Assembly (NCBI GenBank): GCA_947174805.1
Contig: CAMWKH010000001.1
Location: 1 to 64,000 of the forward strand
Direction: 5' to 3'
Length of the DNA: 64,000 nucleotides
Origin: an uncultured Roseburia sp.
GTDB taxonomy: Bacteria; Bacillota; Clostridia; Lachnospirales; Lachnospiraceae
Part shown: positions 43,019-53,857 of the stretch, in pieces
How the letters are laid out: each line of letters begins with the position of its first letter
How positions within the stretch are numbered: the first letter of the stretch is position 1
Made by a program: the position numbers and the translations under genes
The notes under the pieces: model-generated
Seen by the model: only the letters and a program-made list of their open reading frames with translations
Told to the model about the DNA's origin: nothing
Database searches by the model: none

Positions 43019-44707
43019 ATGGAAAATAAAAAAGTATTATTTGTACATTCAATTCCTGCAAAAATTTTGCTGCTTGTTTTTACAGTTGTTATGTTGGCCA
43101 TCGTAATCTGTGTTACCTGTGCGGAAACAAGTTCAAAAGAAATGTTAGAACTTGTTTATAAAGATTATATGTTGAGCATCAGCCAGATTGGGGCGAATGC
43201 CATTGATGAGGTTTTGGAAGAAGATAGCGATGCAAATCAATACAAAGAGATTTTAGACGGGATAGAGGTGGGGGACATAAAGTCTGCCTATGCATATCTG
43301 GTGGATTCTGAGGGAACCGTACTGTACCATCCAAACCCAGAGAAAGTGGGCAGGCCGGTGGAAAACCAGGATATTGCCCAGGTGGCAGAGCAGCTGCAAT
43401 CCGGGAGCGTCCCAAAGGATGACGCCATTATTTCTGACTGGGGAGGAAAAAGTCAGTATGAGGGGTTTTCTTTTACCAAGGACAACAAGATTGTAGTGGT
43501 GGCAGCGGACGAAAAGGAACTGATGCAGCCGGTTATCAATATGCTTTACATTATGGCTGGTATCGGGGCGGCGGGTTTATGTGTGTGTATGCTGGTGGGC
43601 TATTTTGTCAGCCGTTTTATCTGTGTGCCCATCACATACCTGGTGGAGATTATCCAGAATACCGCCACAATGAATTTTAAGCATCACCCAAAGAGCAATG
43701 CGCTGTGTGCCAGAAAGGATGAAATCGGCCAGATGGCAAGCGCTGTGCGGGGAATGCGGAAAAATTTAAGGGCTATGGTACATAGTATTGACGATGCCAG
43801 CGATTTTATCAGCGGGAATGTACATGGGCTCCATGAAATTACGGAGACGGTGGACCATATGTGTGCCAGCAATTCCGCTACCAGTGAAGAGCTGGCAGCG
43901 GGGATGGAGGAAACTGCCGCTACCACAGCCCACATCAACGAAAATGTAAACACTATGCGTCTGGAGGCAAATTCCATACGAAGCCTGGCTTCGGAGGGGG
44001 CGGACTCCTCTGTGGAAATTATGGAGAGAGCGGAAAGCCTCCGGGAGAAAACGGTACTTGCCAGCAACCGCACCGTGGAAATGTACGACAGTGTGAAAGC
44101 CAGGGCAGATGCAGCAATCGAAGGTTCCAAGGCGGTGGAGAAAATTAATGTGCTCTCCAACACCATCATGGAGATTTCTTCCCAGACAAGTCTTTTAGCC
44201 TTAAACGCCAGCATTGAGGCGGCCAGGGCAGGGGAGGCAGGAAAGGGGTTTGCAGTTGTGGCTTCAGAAATCGGAAGCCTGTCTGACCAGACATCCAAAG
44301 CCATCACAGATATCAGCGACATTGTGCGGGAAGTAAATGCGGCAGTGGCAAATATGGCGGCCTGCCTGGAGGAGACAAACCTGTTTTTGGAGTCTTCCGT
44401 GTTGAATGATTACAAAGAGTTTGAGGAAGTGGGAAATCAGTACCGGGAAGATGCGGAGTCCTTTAAGGGCAGTATGAACCGTGTCAATGAGGGCATTGTG
44501 CACCTGGCGGATGTGATCGAGGAGATATCCGGCGCTTTGGACGGCATCAGCAACACCATCGGGGAATCCGCCATCAGCGTCTCAAATATTGCGGAAAAAA
44601 CCTTGGATATGGTGGAAAAGACAGGCACAACCCAGAGCATGGTGGACTCCTGTTTTGACAGTATTGGCAATCTCCAACAGATTGTGGACACTTTCCACTT
44701 AGAATAA
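43019..44707 (+). CDS. Methyl-accepting chemotaxis protein
   Basis: A 562-residue chemoreceptor. TM1 (about 16-36), an extracytoplasmic Cache-like domain (about 40-165, [20 protein letters not shown]), TM2 (about 172-194), HAMP, and a cytoplasmic signalling coiled coil with the conserved tip [20 protein letters not shown] then [18 protein letters not shown]. Ligand unknown. GGAGG precedes ATG 43019. No flagellar or che genes are nearby, so it may serve signalling other than swimming. Confidence 0.93.
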   Translation: MENKKVLFVHSIPAKILLLVFTVVMLAIVICVTCAETSSKEMLELVYKDYMLSISQIGANAIDEVLEEDSDANQYKEILDGIEVGDIKSAYAYLVDSEGTVLYHPNPEKVGRPVENQDIAQVAEQLQSGSVPKDDAIISDWGGKSQYEGFSFTKDNKIVVVAADEKELMQPVINMLYIMAGIGAAGLCVCMLVGYFVSRFICVPITYLVEIIQNTATMNFKHHPKSNALCARKDEIGQMASAVRGMRKNLRAMVHSIDDASDFISGNVHGLHEITETVDHMCASNSATSEELAAGMEETAATTAHINENVNTMRLEANSIRSLASEGADSSVEIMERAESLREKTVLASNRTVEMYDSVKARADAAIEGSKAVEKINVLSNTIMEISSQTSLLALNASIEAARAGEAGKGFAVVASEIGSLSDQTSKAITDISDIVREVNAAVANMAACLEETNLFLESSVLNDYKEFEEVGNQYREDAESFKGSMNRVNEGIVHLADVIEEISGALDGISNTIGESAISVSNIAEKTLDMVEKTGTTQSMVDSCFDSIGNLQQIVDTFHLE

Positions 44708-44745
44708 AAACCACAGAAAAGAAAGCTGTGGAATAGAAAGAAAAT

Positions 44746-46104
44746 ATGGATAAAAAAATTAAAACAAAATTTCACACATTGGATTTGACAGCGGGAAACA
44801 TACCTGAGGGCATGGTAAAGTTTGCCGTCCCGGTATTTCTCGGCACACTGTTTCAGTTATTTTACTCTCTGGCAGATACAAGGATAGTGGGAAGCTTTCT
44901 GGGGGAGGGCGCCTTAGCTTCTGTGGGAGCCGTCTCCGTCCTGGCAAATTTAATGATTGGTTTTATGAATGGAATGGCCCTGGGATTTGCAATCCCGGTG
45001 GCCAGGTATTTTGGTTCCGGGAACAGACAGGGAATCAGAAAAAATGTGGGAAATATAATTTCCCTGGGGGCGGGGATGACAGTGGTGTTCACTGTATTTT
45101 CCCTTATCTTTATGGATTCCCTTATGGAATGGATGAATGTTGCCCCCAAACTTTACGGGGATGCTAAAGTCTACATCTCCATTTTAATCTGCGGGATGGC
45201 CGCCACATTTGCGTATAATGCAGGGGCGGGAATCCTGCGGGCGGTGGGGGATACCTTGGCGCCCCTTTTGTTTCTGGTGTGTTCCAGTGTGTTAAATATT
45301 GTGATGGATTTATGTTTTATTACAGTATTCCATATGGGGGTGGAGGGGGCAGCTTACGCAACTGTTCTTGCCCAGATTACTTCCGCCCTTTTATGCTGGG
45401 TTTATATGATGAAGAAGTACGAGATGTTCCACATAACCTCCGGGGATCTTGTGCCGGAAAAACAGTATATGGGGGAGTTGGCCTCCGCCGGTTTTTCTAT
45501 GGCCTGTATGAATTCCCTGGTGCAGTTTGGCACCGTTTCCCTGCAGACTTCCATCAATACCTTAGGACAGGACATCATTGTGGCGCACACGGCTGCCAGA
45601 AAAGCCACAGAAATTTTTATGATTCTTTTCAGCGTCATTGGCTCCACGATGGCCACATTTGCGGGACAGAATTATGGGGCAGGCTCCTTTGACAGGATAA
45701 GGAAAGGGCTGGTTTTTGCCATAAAAGTGAATGTGGCTTGGTGTCTGCTGGTATTTCTTTTTTCTCATCTCAGTTCCCCCTGGGTGATTTCCCTAATCAC
45801 AGGGACAAAGAGGGCGGAAATTTTAAACACAGGTTCTTTGTATCTCAAGGTAGATACCTGCTTTTATCTCATTCCTGCCTTTATCACAATGCTGAGGAAT
45901 ATGCTCCAGGGCATCGGCGACCATATCACCCCGGTGGTATCCAGTACCTTAGAGCTGGGGGGAAAAGTTATTTTTGCAAAGATGCTCACTCCCATTTTGG
46001 GGTACTGGGGCATTATATGGGCGGAACCTGCTGTGTGGGCTATTATGGTGATTCCCCTGGCGGTGCAGACCCTGCGTCATCCGGCTTTAAAAAGAGAGGT
46101 GTAA
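44746..46104 (+). CDS. MATE-family multidrug efflux transporter
   Basis: A 452-residue protein with about twelve membrane segments and two MatE halves (MVKFAVPVFLGTLFQLFYSL, LASAGFSMACMNSLVQFGTV). It should export drugs or metabolites in exchange for Na+ or H+. The start ATG 44746 has AGAAAG-type weak ribosome site. Its 3' end overlaps the convergent AraC gene by 62 bp. Confidence 0.93.
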   Translation: MDKKIKTKFHTLDLTAGNIPEGMVKFAVPVFLGTLFQLFYSLADTRIVGSFLGEGALASVGAVSVLANLMIGFMNGMALGFAIPVARYFGSGNRQGIRKNVGNIISLGAGMTVVFTVFSLIFMDSLMEWMNVAPKLYGDAKVYISILICGMAATFAYNAGAGILRAVGDTLAPLLFLVCSSVLNIVMDLCFITVFHMGVEGAAYATVLAQITSALLCWVYMMKKYEMFHITSGDLVPEKQYMGELASAGFSMACMNSLVQFGTVSLQTSINTLGQDIIVAHTAARKATEIFMILFSVIGSTMATFAGQNYGAGSFDRIRKGLVFAIKVNVAWCLLVFLFSHLSSPWVISLITGTKRAEILNTGSLYLKVDTCFYLIPAFITMLRNMLQGIGDHITPVVSSTLELGGKVIFAKMLTPILGYWGIIWAEPAVWAIMVIPLAVQTLRHPALKREV

Positions 46105-46942
46105 GAGATTCTTTCTTCAGAAGATTTTTCCGGTATTCCCTGGGGGATATGTGCTTTATCTGGTGGAATACTTTAGAAAAATACAGGCTGTTGTCATATC
46201 CTACAGAGTTTGCAATGGCGGTGATGGAAAGCCTGGAGTGCTCCAAGAGATAACAGGCCTGTTTCATCCGGAAAGAGGTCAGGTACTCTTTTGGGGACAC
46301 ATTCAGCACATTTTCAAAAGACCGGAACAGATGGCTTCTGCTAAGGCCCACATAGTCTGCAATGTCATCTACTGTAATATTATAGGAATAGTTCGCAGAG
46401 ATAAATTCAATCCCCTTTTGCACGTAACTGCTGGCAGAGTCAGCAGTTTTTTTGTGGGAAGAATTCTGCATGAAAAGGGAGAGCATGGTGTAGAGCCTTC
46501 CTGTCATCTCCACGGCATGCTCCAGGCTGTTCCCCCTGGCGTCATAGATTTGAAGTATTTCTCTGTGGATTAATTCTCCCGGAATGTTTCTTTGAATCAC
46601 AGGAGAATTCTGGGAAAAGTCCGTGGCCCTTAAGATGATGGGGGCATCGCTGCCTGTAAAACCCACCCAGGCGTATTCCCACGGATTTTTCATATCAGCC
46701 GTATAAGACACTTCCGTATTGGGGTATACTAAAAAAGAATCTCCGGGGGTTAAGTCGTAAGATTTTCCCCCTGCCAGATAGCTGCCCTGGCCGGAGATGA
46801 TATAGTGAATCAAATAGTGGTCCCGGATACCGGGACCCCACCGGTAGCCGGGAGTACATTTTTGGAAACCCACATTGTACACGGACAGAGACACAAGTTC
46901 CTTTTCTTCTACTTTGTAGGAATTTTTGTAATTCTTCTGCAT
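46043..46942 (-). CDS. AraC-family transcriptional regulator
   Basis: A 299-residue regulator. N-terminal cupin (about 15-110, RDHYLIHYIISGQGSYLAGG, TPGDSFLVYPNTEVSYTADM) for a sugar-like ligand, C-terminal double helix-turn-helix (about 180-285, ITVDDIADYVGLSRSHLFRSF, ITAIANSVGYDNSLYFSKVF). Head-to-tail overlap with the MATE gene on the other strand; divergent from galE, which could be a target. Confidence 0.92.
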   Translation of the reverse strand: MQKNYKNSYKVEEKELVSLSVYNVGFQKCTPGYRWGPGIRDHYLIHYIISGQGSYLAGGKSYDLTPGDSFLVYPNTEVSYTADMKNPWEYAWVGFTGSDAPIILRATDFSQNSPVIQRNIPGELIHREILQIYDARGNSLEHAVEMTGRLYTMLSLFMQNSSHKKTADSASSYVQKGIEFISANYSYNITVDDIADYVGLSRSHLFRSFENVLNVSPKEYLTSFRMKQACYLLEHSRLSITAIANSVGYDNSLYFSKVFHQIKHISPREYRKNLLKKESLTPLFLKPDDAGSAPPGESP

Positions 46943-46971
46943 AGTTGTAATTCCTCTTATCCTTTTTCACC

Positions 46972-47000
46972 ATTATATCGAAATCTGGAATACCATGCAA
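46972..47000 (-). promoter_or_regulatory. Promoter of the AraC gene
   Basis: On the minus strand TTGCAT (47000-46995) and TATAAT (46977-46972) with a 17-bp spacer, 29 bp before the start codon. Confidence 0.7.
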
Positions 47001-47117
47001 CAAAATTACATATTTTTTGTACATTTCTCTATGGAAGAATTTTTCCTGATAGGCTAGACTAAATATAAGAAGAGAGCTAAAATAGAATAAAGTCACGTAG
47101 AACAGGAGGATACAATT

Positions 47118-48134
47118 ATGGCAATTTTAGTGACAGGCGGCGCCGGTTATATCGGCAGCCACACATGTGTGGAGTTGTTAAACGCAGGATATGAGGTGGT
47201 TGTGTTAGACAATCTGTGTAATTCCAGCGAGAAATCTTTAGAGAGGGTAAAACAGATTACCGGAAAAGATGTTACATTTTATAAAGGTGACATTTTGGAC
47301 AGGGATGTGTTAAAAAAAGTTTTTGAGAAAGAAAAAATCCAGGGCTGCATCCACTTTGCAGGGTTAAAGGCAGTGGGAGAGTCCGTGGCAAAACCTTGGG
47401 AATATTACAACAACAATATTACAGGAACATTGACTTTGGTAGATGAGATGCGCAAAGCCGGATGCAAAAACATTATCTTTTCTTCCTCGGCAACGGTTTA
47501 CGGGGACCCGGCCCAGATTCCCATTACGGAGGAGTGCCCCAAGGGTACCTGCACAAATCCTTACGGATGGTCAAAGTCCATGCTGGAACAGATTTTAAGC
47601 GATATGCAGAAAGCCGACCCGGAGTGGAATGTTATCCTTCTGCGCTACTTTAACCCCATCGGTGCCCATAAAAGCGGCTTAATCGGGGAGAATCCCAACG
47701 GTATCCCCAACAATTTAATGCCCTATATCACACAGGTGGCGGTGGGCAAGCTAAAAGAACTTGGTGTCTTCGGCAACGATTATGACACGCCGGACGGAAC
47801 CGGGGTACGAGATTATATCCACGTGGTGGATCTTGCAGTAGGCCATGTGAAGGCGTTAAATAAGATAAAAGAAAATGTGGGCCTTGGAATTTACAACCTG
47901 GGAACAGGAACGGGCTACAGTGTCCTTGATATTGTGAAAAATTTTGAGGAGGCCACAGGCGTAGAGATTCCCTATGTGATAAAAGACAGAAGGCCGGGGG
48001 ATATCGCCACATGTTATTCCGATGCGGCGAAAGCGAAGAGGGAACTTGGATGGGAAGCACAGTTCGGCATCCGGGAGATGTGTGCAGATTCCTGGAACTG
48101 GCAGAAAAATAATCCCAAGGGATACAAAGAATAA
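47118..48134 (+). CDS. galE: UDP-glucose 4-epimerase
   Basis: A 338-residue short-chain dehydrogenase-fold enzyme that interconverts UDP-glucose and UDP-galactose. NAD site [17 protein letters not shown], catalytic [10 protein letters not shown] (YxxxK) and [10 protein letters not shown] are present. CAGGAGG precedes the ATG. Standalone; it supplies galactose residues for surface polymers or uses galactose in the Leloir pathway. Confidence 0.96.
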   Translation: MAILVTGGAGYIGSHTCVELLNAGYEVVVLDNLCNSSEKSLERVKQITGKDVTFYKGDILDRDVLKKVFEKEKIQGCIHFAGLKAVGESVAKPWEYYNNNITGTLTLVDEMRKAGCKNIIFSSSATVYGDPAQIPITEECPKGTCTNPYGWSKSMLEQILSDMQKADPEWNVILLRYFNPIGAHKSGLIGENPNGIPNNLMPYITQVAVGKLKELGVFGNDYDTPDGTGVRDYIHVVDLAVGHVKALNKIKENVGLGIYNLGTGTGYSVLDIVKNFEEATGVEIPYVIKDRRPGDIATCYSDAAKAKRELGWEAQFGIREMCADSWNWQKNNPKGYKE

Positions 48135-48150
48135 TTGTTAAAACTGTGGA

Positions 48151-48193
48151 CAGGGGATAAAATCCGAACTTTTTTGGGCGGAGATATCCCCTG
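48151..48193 (+). terminator. Inverted repeat after galE
   Basis: CAGGGGATA (48151-48159) and TATCCCCTG (48185-48193) form a perfect 9-bp stem with a 25-base loop that contains a T-run. Possible terminator. Confidence 0.45.
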
Positions 48194-48259
48194 AAACCCC
48201 TTATTTTAGGCCAAAAGAAGAATTTTGTAAAAAAAAATAAAAAAATTTCAAAAAAACAC

Positions 48260-48288
48260 TTGCAAAATCTGAATATCCATGCTATATT
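48260..48288 (+). promoter_or_regulatory. Promoter of tRNA-Glu
   Basis: TTGCAA (48260-48265) and TATATT (48283-48288), 17-bp spacer, ends 14 bp before the tRNA. Confidence 0.75.
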
Positions 48289-48301
48289 AATTAAGGTTCT
48301 T

Positions 48302-48373
48302 GGTTCGTTGGTCAAGCGGTTAAGACGCCGCCCTCTCACGGCGGAAACAGGGGTTCGATTCCCCTACGAACTG
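48302..48373 (+). tRNA. tRNA-Glu (anticodon CTC)
   Basis: A 72-base cloverleaf: acceptor GGTTCGT with ACGAACT, anticodon stem CCGCC/GGCGG with loop CTCTCAC (anticodon CTC, reads GAG), T-arm AGGGG/CCCCT with loop TTCGATT. The 3' CCA is not encoded. It has its own promoter and terminator. Confidence 0.95.
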
Positions 48374-48404
48374 TTGACTGTTAAATAACAGCCCAACCCC
48401 AAAG

Positions 48405-48441
48405 ATGCTGTAAACCTGTAAATGGTTTACAGCATTTTTTG
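48405..48441 (+). terminator. Rho-independent terminator after tRNA-Glu
   Basis: ATGCTGTAAACC pairs perfectly with GGTTTACAGCAT over 12 bp, followed by six Ts. Confidence 0.9.
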
Positions 48442-48509
48442 CATTTCCCCGCACACTGGGGATGCAATAGAAATTTTATGGAAATCTCCGGGGGGAAGCC
48501 AAAAAAGCC

Positions 48510-48538
48510 TTGCAATAAATGGAAATAAGTGCTATAAT
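48510..48538 (+). promoter_or_regulatory. Promoter of the rimP-nusA-infB operon
   Basis: TTGCAA (48510-48515) and TATAAT (48533-48538) with a 17-bp spacer, about 90 bp upstream of rimP. Confidence 0.75.
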
Positions 48539-48627
48539 TTGTTTATTGTAATAGTAATGATTGTATTGAGAGTGGGCGTTGTCCACTCTCAAATTACGTT
48601 TAAGTGTGTAATAGGAAGGAGAAATTT

Positions 48628-49089
48628 TTGGGAAAAAAGTTATACGAGGAAAAAACAGAAGAGCTTGTGCAGCCGATTCTAAACCGTATGAATTTTGAAT
48701 TGGTGGATGTGGAATATGTGAAGGAAGGAAGTACCTGGTATCTTCGGGTATATATTGATAAAGACGGGGGCATTACAGTAGATGACTGCGAGGCGGTGGC
48801 AAGGGAGATGAATGAGATTTTGGACAGGGAAGACTTTGTGGAGGATTCCTATGTCTTTGAAGTGAGTTCTCCGGGACTTGGCAGGCCCTTAAAAAAAGAG
48901 AAGGATTACATCCGCAATAAAATGAAAAATGTGGAGATCCATACTTACCGCCCCATCAACCATGCAAAAAACTTTACCGGGATGTTAAAGGATTTTGACG
49001 AAAAAACCGTTACAATTGAAAATGAGACAGGGGAAATTGTATTTGAAAAAACAGATATTGCTCTGATTCGTCAGGCATTGGATTTTTAG
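48628..49089 (+). CDS. rimP: Ribosome maturation factor RimP
   Basis: A 153-residue protein for 30S assembly (NFELVDVEYVKEGSTWYLRV, YVFEVSSPGLGRPLKKEKDY). I place the start at TTG 48628: AAGGAG at 48615-48620 fits it, and family members begin near the KKLYEEKTEELVQPIL helix. First gene of the nusA operon. Confidence 0.93.
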   Translation: MGKKLYEEKTEELVQPILNRMNFELVDVEYVKEGSTWYLRVYIDKDGGITVDDCEAVAREMNEILDREDFVEDSYVFEVSSPGLGRPLKKEKDYIRNKMKNVEIHTYRPINHAKNFTGMLKDFDEKTVTIENETGEIVFEKTDIALIRQALDF

Positions 49090-49125
49090 CATAATAAACA
49101 CAACATATTTTAGGAGGATAAAAAA

Positions 49126-50400
49126 ATGAGTAGTAATAATGAGTTGTTGGAGGCGCTTACAATTCTTGAGCAGGAAAAAAACATTCCCAAAGAGACACTG
49201 TTGGACGCCATTGAAAACTCACTGATAACTGCATGCAAAAACCATTTTGGAAAATCGGATAACATAAAAGTTACAATCGACCCTGAGACTTGCGAGTACC
49301 ATGTGTACCAGGAAAAAACTGTGGTGGAGCAGGTGGTGGATTCTATTTTAGAAATCAGCCTTGCCAATGCCAGGATGATAGATTCCAAATATGAGCCGGG
49401 GGATATTGTAAACATAGAAGTAAAATCCAAAGAGTTCGGACGGATTGCCACCCAAAATGCCAAGAATGTAATTCTGCAGAAAATCCGGGAGGAAGAGAGA
49501 AAAGTACTGTATGATGAGTATTACAGTAAAGAAAAAGATGTGGTGACAGGAATTGTCCAGCGGTATGTGGGCAAAAATGTGAGCATTAACCTGGGAAAAG
49601 TAGATGCGATTCTGGCGGAAAACGAGCAGGTGAGAAAAGAAGTATTCCAGCCCACGGAACGTATTAAACTCTATGTGCTGGAAGTAAAAGCCACCAATAA
49701 AGGGCCGAAGATTTTAGTGTCCAGAACCCACCCGGAACTGGTGAAACGCCTCTTTGAGTCAGAGGTGACAGAGGTAAAAGAGGGGATTGTGGAGATTAAA
49801 AGCATTGCCAGGGAAGCCGGGAGCAGAACAAAAATTGCAGTGTGGTCCAATGACCCGGATGTGGACCCGGTGGGGGCCTGTGTGGGTATGAACGGAGCCA
49901 GGGTCAATGCCATAGTGGGTGAGCTTAGGGGAGAGAAGATTGACATCATCAACTGGAATGAAAACCCGGCAATGCTAATTGAAAATGCCTTGAGCCCGGC
50001 TAAAGTCATCTCCGTTATCGCGGATGCGGAGGAAAAGACGGCGAAAGTGGTGGTTCCGGATTACCAGTTATCCCTTGCCATCGGCAAGGAGGGGCAGAAC
50101 GCCAGGCTTGCCGCCCGTTTGACCGGTTTTAAAATCGATATTAAGAGTGAAACCCAGGCCAGGGAAGACGGAGACTTTATGGACTATGAAAATGATTATG
50201 AGGATGAGGATTACGAGGACGGAGATTATGAGGACGGCGGGTACGAAGGCGACGACTACGAAGAGGGAGACTATGAGGAAAGCCGGTACGAAGAGGATGA
50301 CAGCGCAGACCAGTCTATGGAGGAATCCTATGAAAAGGAACATGTGGAATCCTCAGATGAAATTTCAGATGTAGAAGGCGAAGAGCAGTATGACGAATAA
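49126..50400 (+). CDS. nusA: Transcription factor NusA with acidic tyrosine-rich tail
   Basis: A 424-residue NusA. N-terminal RNAP-binding domain (1-125), S1 (about 135-200, [20 protein letters not shown]) and two KH domains (about 230-345, [39 protein letters not shown]). Residues about 350-424 are a low-complexity acidic tail of repeated Y-E-D-G/E-D units, not part of the core fold. AGGAGG precedes the ATG. The last 11 bases overlap ylxR. Confidence 0.95.
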   Translation: MSSNNELLEALTILEQEKNIPKETLLDAIENSLITACKNHFGKSDNIKVTIDPETCEYHVYQEKTVVEQVVDSILEISLANARMIDSKYEPGDIVNIEVKSKEFGRIATQNAKNVILQKIREEERKVLYDEYYSKEKDVVTGIVQRYVGKNVSINLGKVDAILAENEQVRKEVFQPTERIKLYVLEVKATNKGPKILVSRTHPELVKRLFESEVTEVKEGIVEIKSIAREAGSRTKIAVWSNDPDVDPVGACVGMNGARVNAIVGELRGEKIDIINWNENPAMLIENALSPAKVISVIADAEEKTAKVVVPDYQLSLAIGKEGQNARLAARLTGFKIDIKSETQAREDGDFMDYENDYEDEDYEDGDYEDGGYEGDDYEEGDYEESRYEEDDSADQSMEESYEKEHVESSDEISDVEGEEQYDE

Positions 50401-50668
50401 AAAAGTCCCGATGCGCCAGTGTGTGGGGTGCAGGGAAATGAAAGCAAAAAGGGAATTGATCCGGGTCATTAAAACTTCCGAAGACGAGATTTTAGTGGAT
50501 GCAACGGGAAAGAAAAACGGCAGAGGAGCTTATCTGTGCCCAAACAGGGAGTGCCTGGATAGAGCAGTGAAGAACAAAGGATTAGAGCGTTCCTTAAAAA
50601 CTGCTGTTCCAAAGGAAATATACGAGGATTTTGAGAAGGAGATGGAGCATCTTGGTAAAAACAGATAA
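50390..50668 (+). CDS. ylxR: YlxR-family (DUF448) RNA-binding protein
   Basis: A 92-residue protein with RQCVGCREMKAKRELIRVI and GRGAYLCPNRECLDRAVKN, the YlxR signature. Known members bind RNA, and RNase P RNA in Firmicutes (RnpM). Overlaps nusA by 11 bp and ylxQ by 17 bp. Confidence 0.93.
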   Translation: MTNKKVPMRQCVGCREMKAKRELIRVIKTSEDEILVDATGKKNGRGAYLCPNRECLDRAVKNKGLERSLKTAVPKEIYEDFEKEMEHLGKNR

Positions 50669-50972
50669 GGTTTTATCCTTGTTGGGCATCGCAGCCCGGG
50701 CAAATCATATGGCAAGCGGAGAATTTCAGACAGAACATGCGGTGAAAAGCGGAGAGGCTTATCTGGTAATTGTGGCAAATGATGCATCAGAAAATACAAA
50801 AAAACGTGTCCGCAGCATGTGTGAGTATTATCACGTTCCCATGGAAGTTTACGCCACGAGAGAGGAGCTAGGGCATTGCATCGGAAAAGAATTCCGGGCA
50901 TCTCTGGCAGTTACGGATAAAGGGCTTGCAGAGTCTGTGGAAAAAAAGCTTGCGGATAAAACAACTGAATAA
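50652..50972 (+). CDS. ylxQ: L7Ae/YlxQ-family K-turn RNA-binding protein
   Basis: A 106-residue protein of the ribosomal L7Ae fold (KVLSLLGIAARANHMASGEF, VIVANDASENTKKRV). I place the start at TTG 50652 because the family starts at VKTDKVLSLLGIA and GGAGATGG precedes it; an in-frame start at 50631 lies further inside ylxR. Sits between ylxR and infB as usual in Firmicutes. Confidence 0.9.
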   Translation: MVKTDKVLSLLGIAARANHMASGEFQTEHAVKSGEAYLVIVANDASENTKKRVRSMCEYYHVPMEVYATREELGHCIGKEFRASLAVTDKGLAESVEKKLADKTTE

Positions 50973-50987
50973 TGGAGGAGTAAGTAG

Positions 50988-53846
50988 ATGGCAAAAGTCA
51001 GAATACATGAACTTGCAAAAGAATTGAATATCCCGTCGAAAGACATCATAAGTTTTTTAACTGAGAAAAATATAGAAGGAAAGAAGGCCGTGAGCGCTAT
51101 GGAAGATTCCGAGGTGGACATGGTAAAAAATAAATTTATGAAAAAGGAGAGCAAAGCTATCGTTAATTCAGAGCCAGAACAAAAGGCAAAAGAGGAAGGG
51201 ACCGTTGAGAAACATCAGGATAGGCCCAAAAAGAAATCCAGCATTACCGCTGTCTTTAATCCCCAGAACAGCCAGCAGGGGGTAAGACGGCCGAAACCCC
51301 ATAAACGTCCCCAGCCGGAAAAAGCCGGTGTAAAACAGGGGGGAAAGCAGCCGGAGAAGCCGGTGAAACATCCGGAAATTGGGGTGAAGCAGCCGGAGAA
51401 GCCGGCAAGACACCAGGAAAATCCTGTAAACCAGCAGGAAAATCCCGTAAAACAGCCGGATATTACGGCAAAACCCGCAGATAATACCATAAGGGCTCAG
51501 GAGGCAGTGGTAAAACCTGCGGAACAGGCAAATACCAGGCCGGCGGAAAAGCCGGAGGAGAAACCGGTAGAAAAAATCACAAAAACAGAGACTGTGGGGG
51601 TAAAGATTTTAGGCCGTGTGGACCTTACGCCCCCGCCAAAAAAATCCCAGCAGGACAATAACAGCGGAGGCAGGGGAGACCGTCAGAGGCGCCAGGGAGA
51701 CAGAGGAGGCCAGGAGCGGGGAAATAGCCGCTTTGGAGACAGAGGAGGCAGAAACTTTGACAAAAACAATCAGAAAAATTATCAGAATAACCGCGGCACT
51801 TCCAATAATTCTCAAGGTGATAGAGGTAACCGTGGATTCAATTCAAATCGCCCGAAGGAATTTAAAGGCAGATTAGACCAGGAAATCAATAAGTTCAACA
51901 AAGAATCGGTCTCACCGGCAGAGGAGCTCAGGGGAAAAGAGACAAGGGAGAGAGGCGAAAACCGGAATAAGAATAATAACCGGAAACAGGAGCATGATAA
52001 GTTAGGGAAGAAGCAGGAGCGCTTTATCAACTTAGAAAAGCACGGCGGCAAAAAGAAACCCCAGCCAAAGCCTCAGGAGAAAGAGGAAGAGACCATTAAG
52101 AGCATTACCCTTCCGGAGCATCTCACCATTAAAGAGCTTGCGGATAAAATGAAAATCCAGGCATCCGTGATTGTGAAAAAGCTGTTCTTAAAGGGAACAA
52201 TGGTAACGGTAAACCAGGATGTGGATTACGATACCGCAGAGGAGATTGCACTGGAATTTAACTGCATTGCAGAGCCGGAAGAAAAAGTGGATGTGATTGC
52301 GGAACTTTTAAAGGAGGAGGAAGAGGATGAGAGCACTTTAAAATTCCGTCCTCCGGTAGTCTGTGTTATGGGTCATGTAGACCACGGAAAAACATCCCTT
52401 TTGGATGCCATCCGCTCCACAAGAGTCACAGACAGGGAGGCAGGAGGTATCACCCAGCATATCGGTGCTTCCGTGGTGTCCATTAATAACCAGAAAATAA
52501 CGTTTCTTGACACACCGGGACATGAGGCATTTACCGCCATGCGTATGCGGGGGGCCAATGCCACGGATATCGCAATCCTGGTAGTTGCCGCCGACGACGG
52601 TGTGATGCCCCAGACCGTGGAGGCAATCAACCATGCCAAGGCTGCAGGGATTGAAATTATTGTTGCGGTAAACAAAATCGACAAGCCCAATGCCAATATT
52701 GAAAGGGTGAAACAGGAATTGTCCGAGTATGAGCTGATTCCCGAAGACTGGGGCGGCAGTACCATCTTCTGTCCTGTCTCTGCCCACACCAAGGAGGGTA
52801 TCGATAACCTTCTGGAGATGATCCTTTTAACGGCGGAGGTATGTGAGTTAAAAGCGAACCCCAACAGAAATGCAAGGGGACTTGTGATAGAGGCCCAGCT
52901 TGACAAAGGCCGGGGTGCCGTGGCAACCATTCTGGTGCAGAAGGGAACCTTAAGAGTAGGGGAGCCCATAGCCTGCGGAAGCTGCTACGGAAAAGTCCGT
53001 GCCATGATGGATGATGCCGGGAGAAGAGTAAAAGAGGCAGGGCCCTCCACCCCTGTGGAAATCTTAGGATTAAGCGGTGTGCCAAAGGCCGGGGAAGTAT
53101 TTGTATCCACAGATACGGAGAAAGAGGCCAGAAGTTTTGCGGAGACATTCATCTCCGAGGGCAAAGAGCGTCTCTTGGAGGAGACAAAGGCAAAGATGTC
53201 CTTAGACGATTTGTTCAGCCAGATTCAGTCAGGAAATGTAAAAGAGCTTGATATTATTGTAAAAGCTGACGTACAGGGTTCTGTGGAGGCAGTAAAACAG
53301 AGCTTGGAGAAACTTTCCAATGAGGAAGTGGTGGTGAAAACCATCCACGGCGGCGTAGGCGCCATCAATGAGTCTGACGTTATCTTAGCCTCCGCCTCCA
53401 ACGCCATTATCATCGGATTTAACGTGCGCCCGGATGCCACAGCTAAGGCCACGGCAGAGCGGGAAGGCGTGGATGTAAGGCTTTACAAAGTAATCTACAA
53501 TGCCATCGAGGATGTGGAGGCAGCCATGAAGGGCATGTTAGACCCCATCTTTGAGGAGAAAGTCATCGGCCATGCGGAGGTGCGCCAGATCTTTAAGGCA
53601 TCCGGTGTGGGAAATATTGCAGGTTCCTACGTCCTGGACGGCATTTTTGAGAGAGGCTGCAAAGTCCGGGTGACGAGGGAAGGAACACAGATTTTTGAAG
53701 GGGATTTGGCATCCTTAAAACGATTCAAAGATGATGTGAAAGAAGTGAGATCCGGCTATGAATGCGGTCTTGTGATAGACGGATTTAACGATATTTTAGA
53801 GCTTGACCAGATTGAAGCCTACAAGATGGTGGAAGTTCCAAGATAG
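50988..53846 (+). CDS. infB: Translation initiation factor IF-2
   Basis: A 952-residue IF-2. A short N-terminal IF2_N domain, then a long disordered region (about 60-365) with proline/lysine/glutamine repeats of KQPEKPxKH type and an R/G/N-rich block ([18 protein letters not shown]), a second IF2_N (about 375-430), the GTPase ([31 protein letters not shown]) and domains II-IV. It brings fMet-tRNA to the 30S subunit. AATGGAGGAG precedes the ATG. Confidence 0.97.
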   Translation: MAKVRIHELAKELNIPSKDIISFLTEKNIEGKKAVSAMEDSEVDMVKNKFMKKESKAIVNSEPEQKAKEEGTVEKHQDRPKKKSSITAVFNPQNSQQGVRRPKPHKRPQPEKAGVKQGGKQPEKPVKHPEIGVKQPEKPARHQENPVNQQENPVKQPDITAKPADNTIRAQEAVVKPAEQANTRPAEKPEEKPVEKITKTETVGVKILGRVDLTPPPKKSQQDNNSGGRGDRQRRQGDRGGQERGNSRFGDRGGRNFDKNNQKNYQNNRGTSNNSQGDRGNRGFNSNRPKEFKGRLDQEINKFNKESVSPAEELRGKETRERGENRNKNNNRKQEHDKLGKKQERFINLEKHGGKKKPQPKPQEKEEETIKSITLPEHLTIKELADKMKIQASVIVKKLFLKGTMVTVNQDVDYDTAEEIALEFNCIAEPEEKVDVIAELLKEEEEDESTLKFRPPVVCVMGHVDHGKTSLLDAIRSTRVTDREAGGITQHIGASVVSINNQKITFLDTPGHEAFTAMRMRGANATDIAILVVAADDGVMPQTVEAINHAKAAGIEIIVAVNKIDKPNANIERVKQELSEYELIPEDWGGSTIFCPVSAHTKEGIDNLLEMILLTAEVCELKANPNRNARGLVIEAQLDKGRGAVATILVQKGTLRVGEPIACGSCYGKVRAMMDDAGRRVKEAGPSTPVEILGLSGVPKAGEVFVSTDTEKEARSFAETFISEGKERLLEETKAKMSLDDLFSQIQSGNVKELDIIVKADVQGSVEAVKQSLEKLSNEEVVVKTIHGGVGAINESDVILASASNAIIIGFNVRPDATAKATAEREGVDVRLYKVIYNAIEDVEAAMKGMLDPIFEEKVIGHAEVRQIFKASGVGNIAGSYVLDGIFERGCKVRVTREGTQIFEGDLASLKRFKDDVKEVRSGYECGLVIDGFNDILELDQIEAYKMVEVPR

Positions 53847-53857
53847 GAAGTAAAAAT

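Noticed and set aside
51300-51520. Repeats in infB as a CRISPR-like or mobile repeat array
   Set aside because: They are in-frame degenerate codons for KQPEKP-type protein repeats in the disordered IF-2 N-terminal region. No CRISPR array with regular spacers was seen anywhere in the window.
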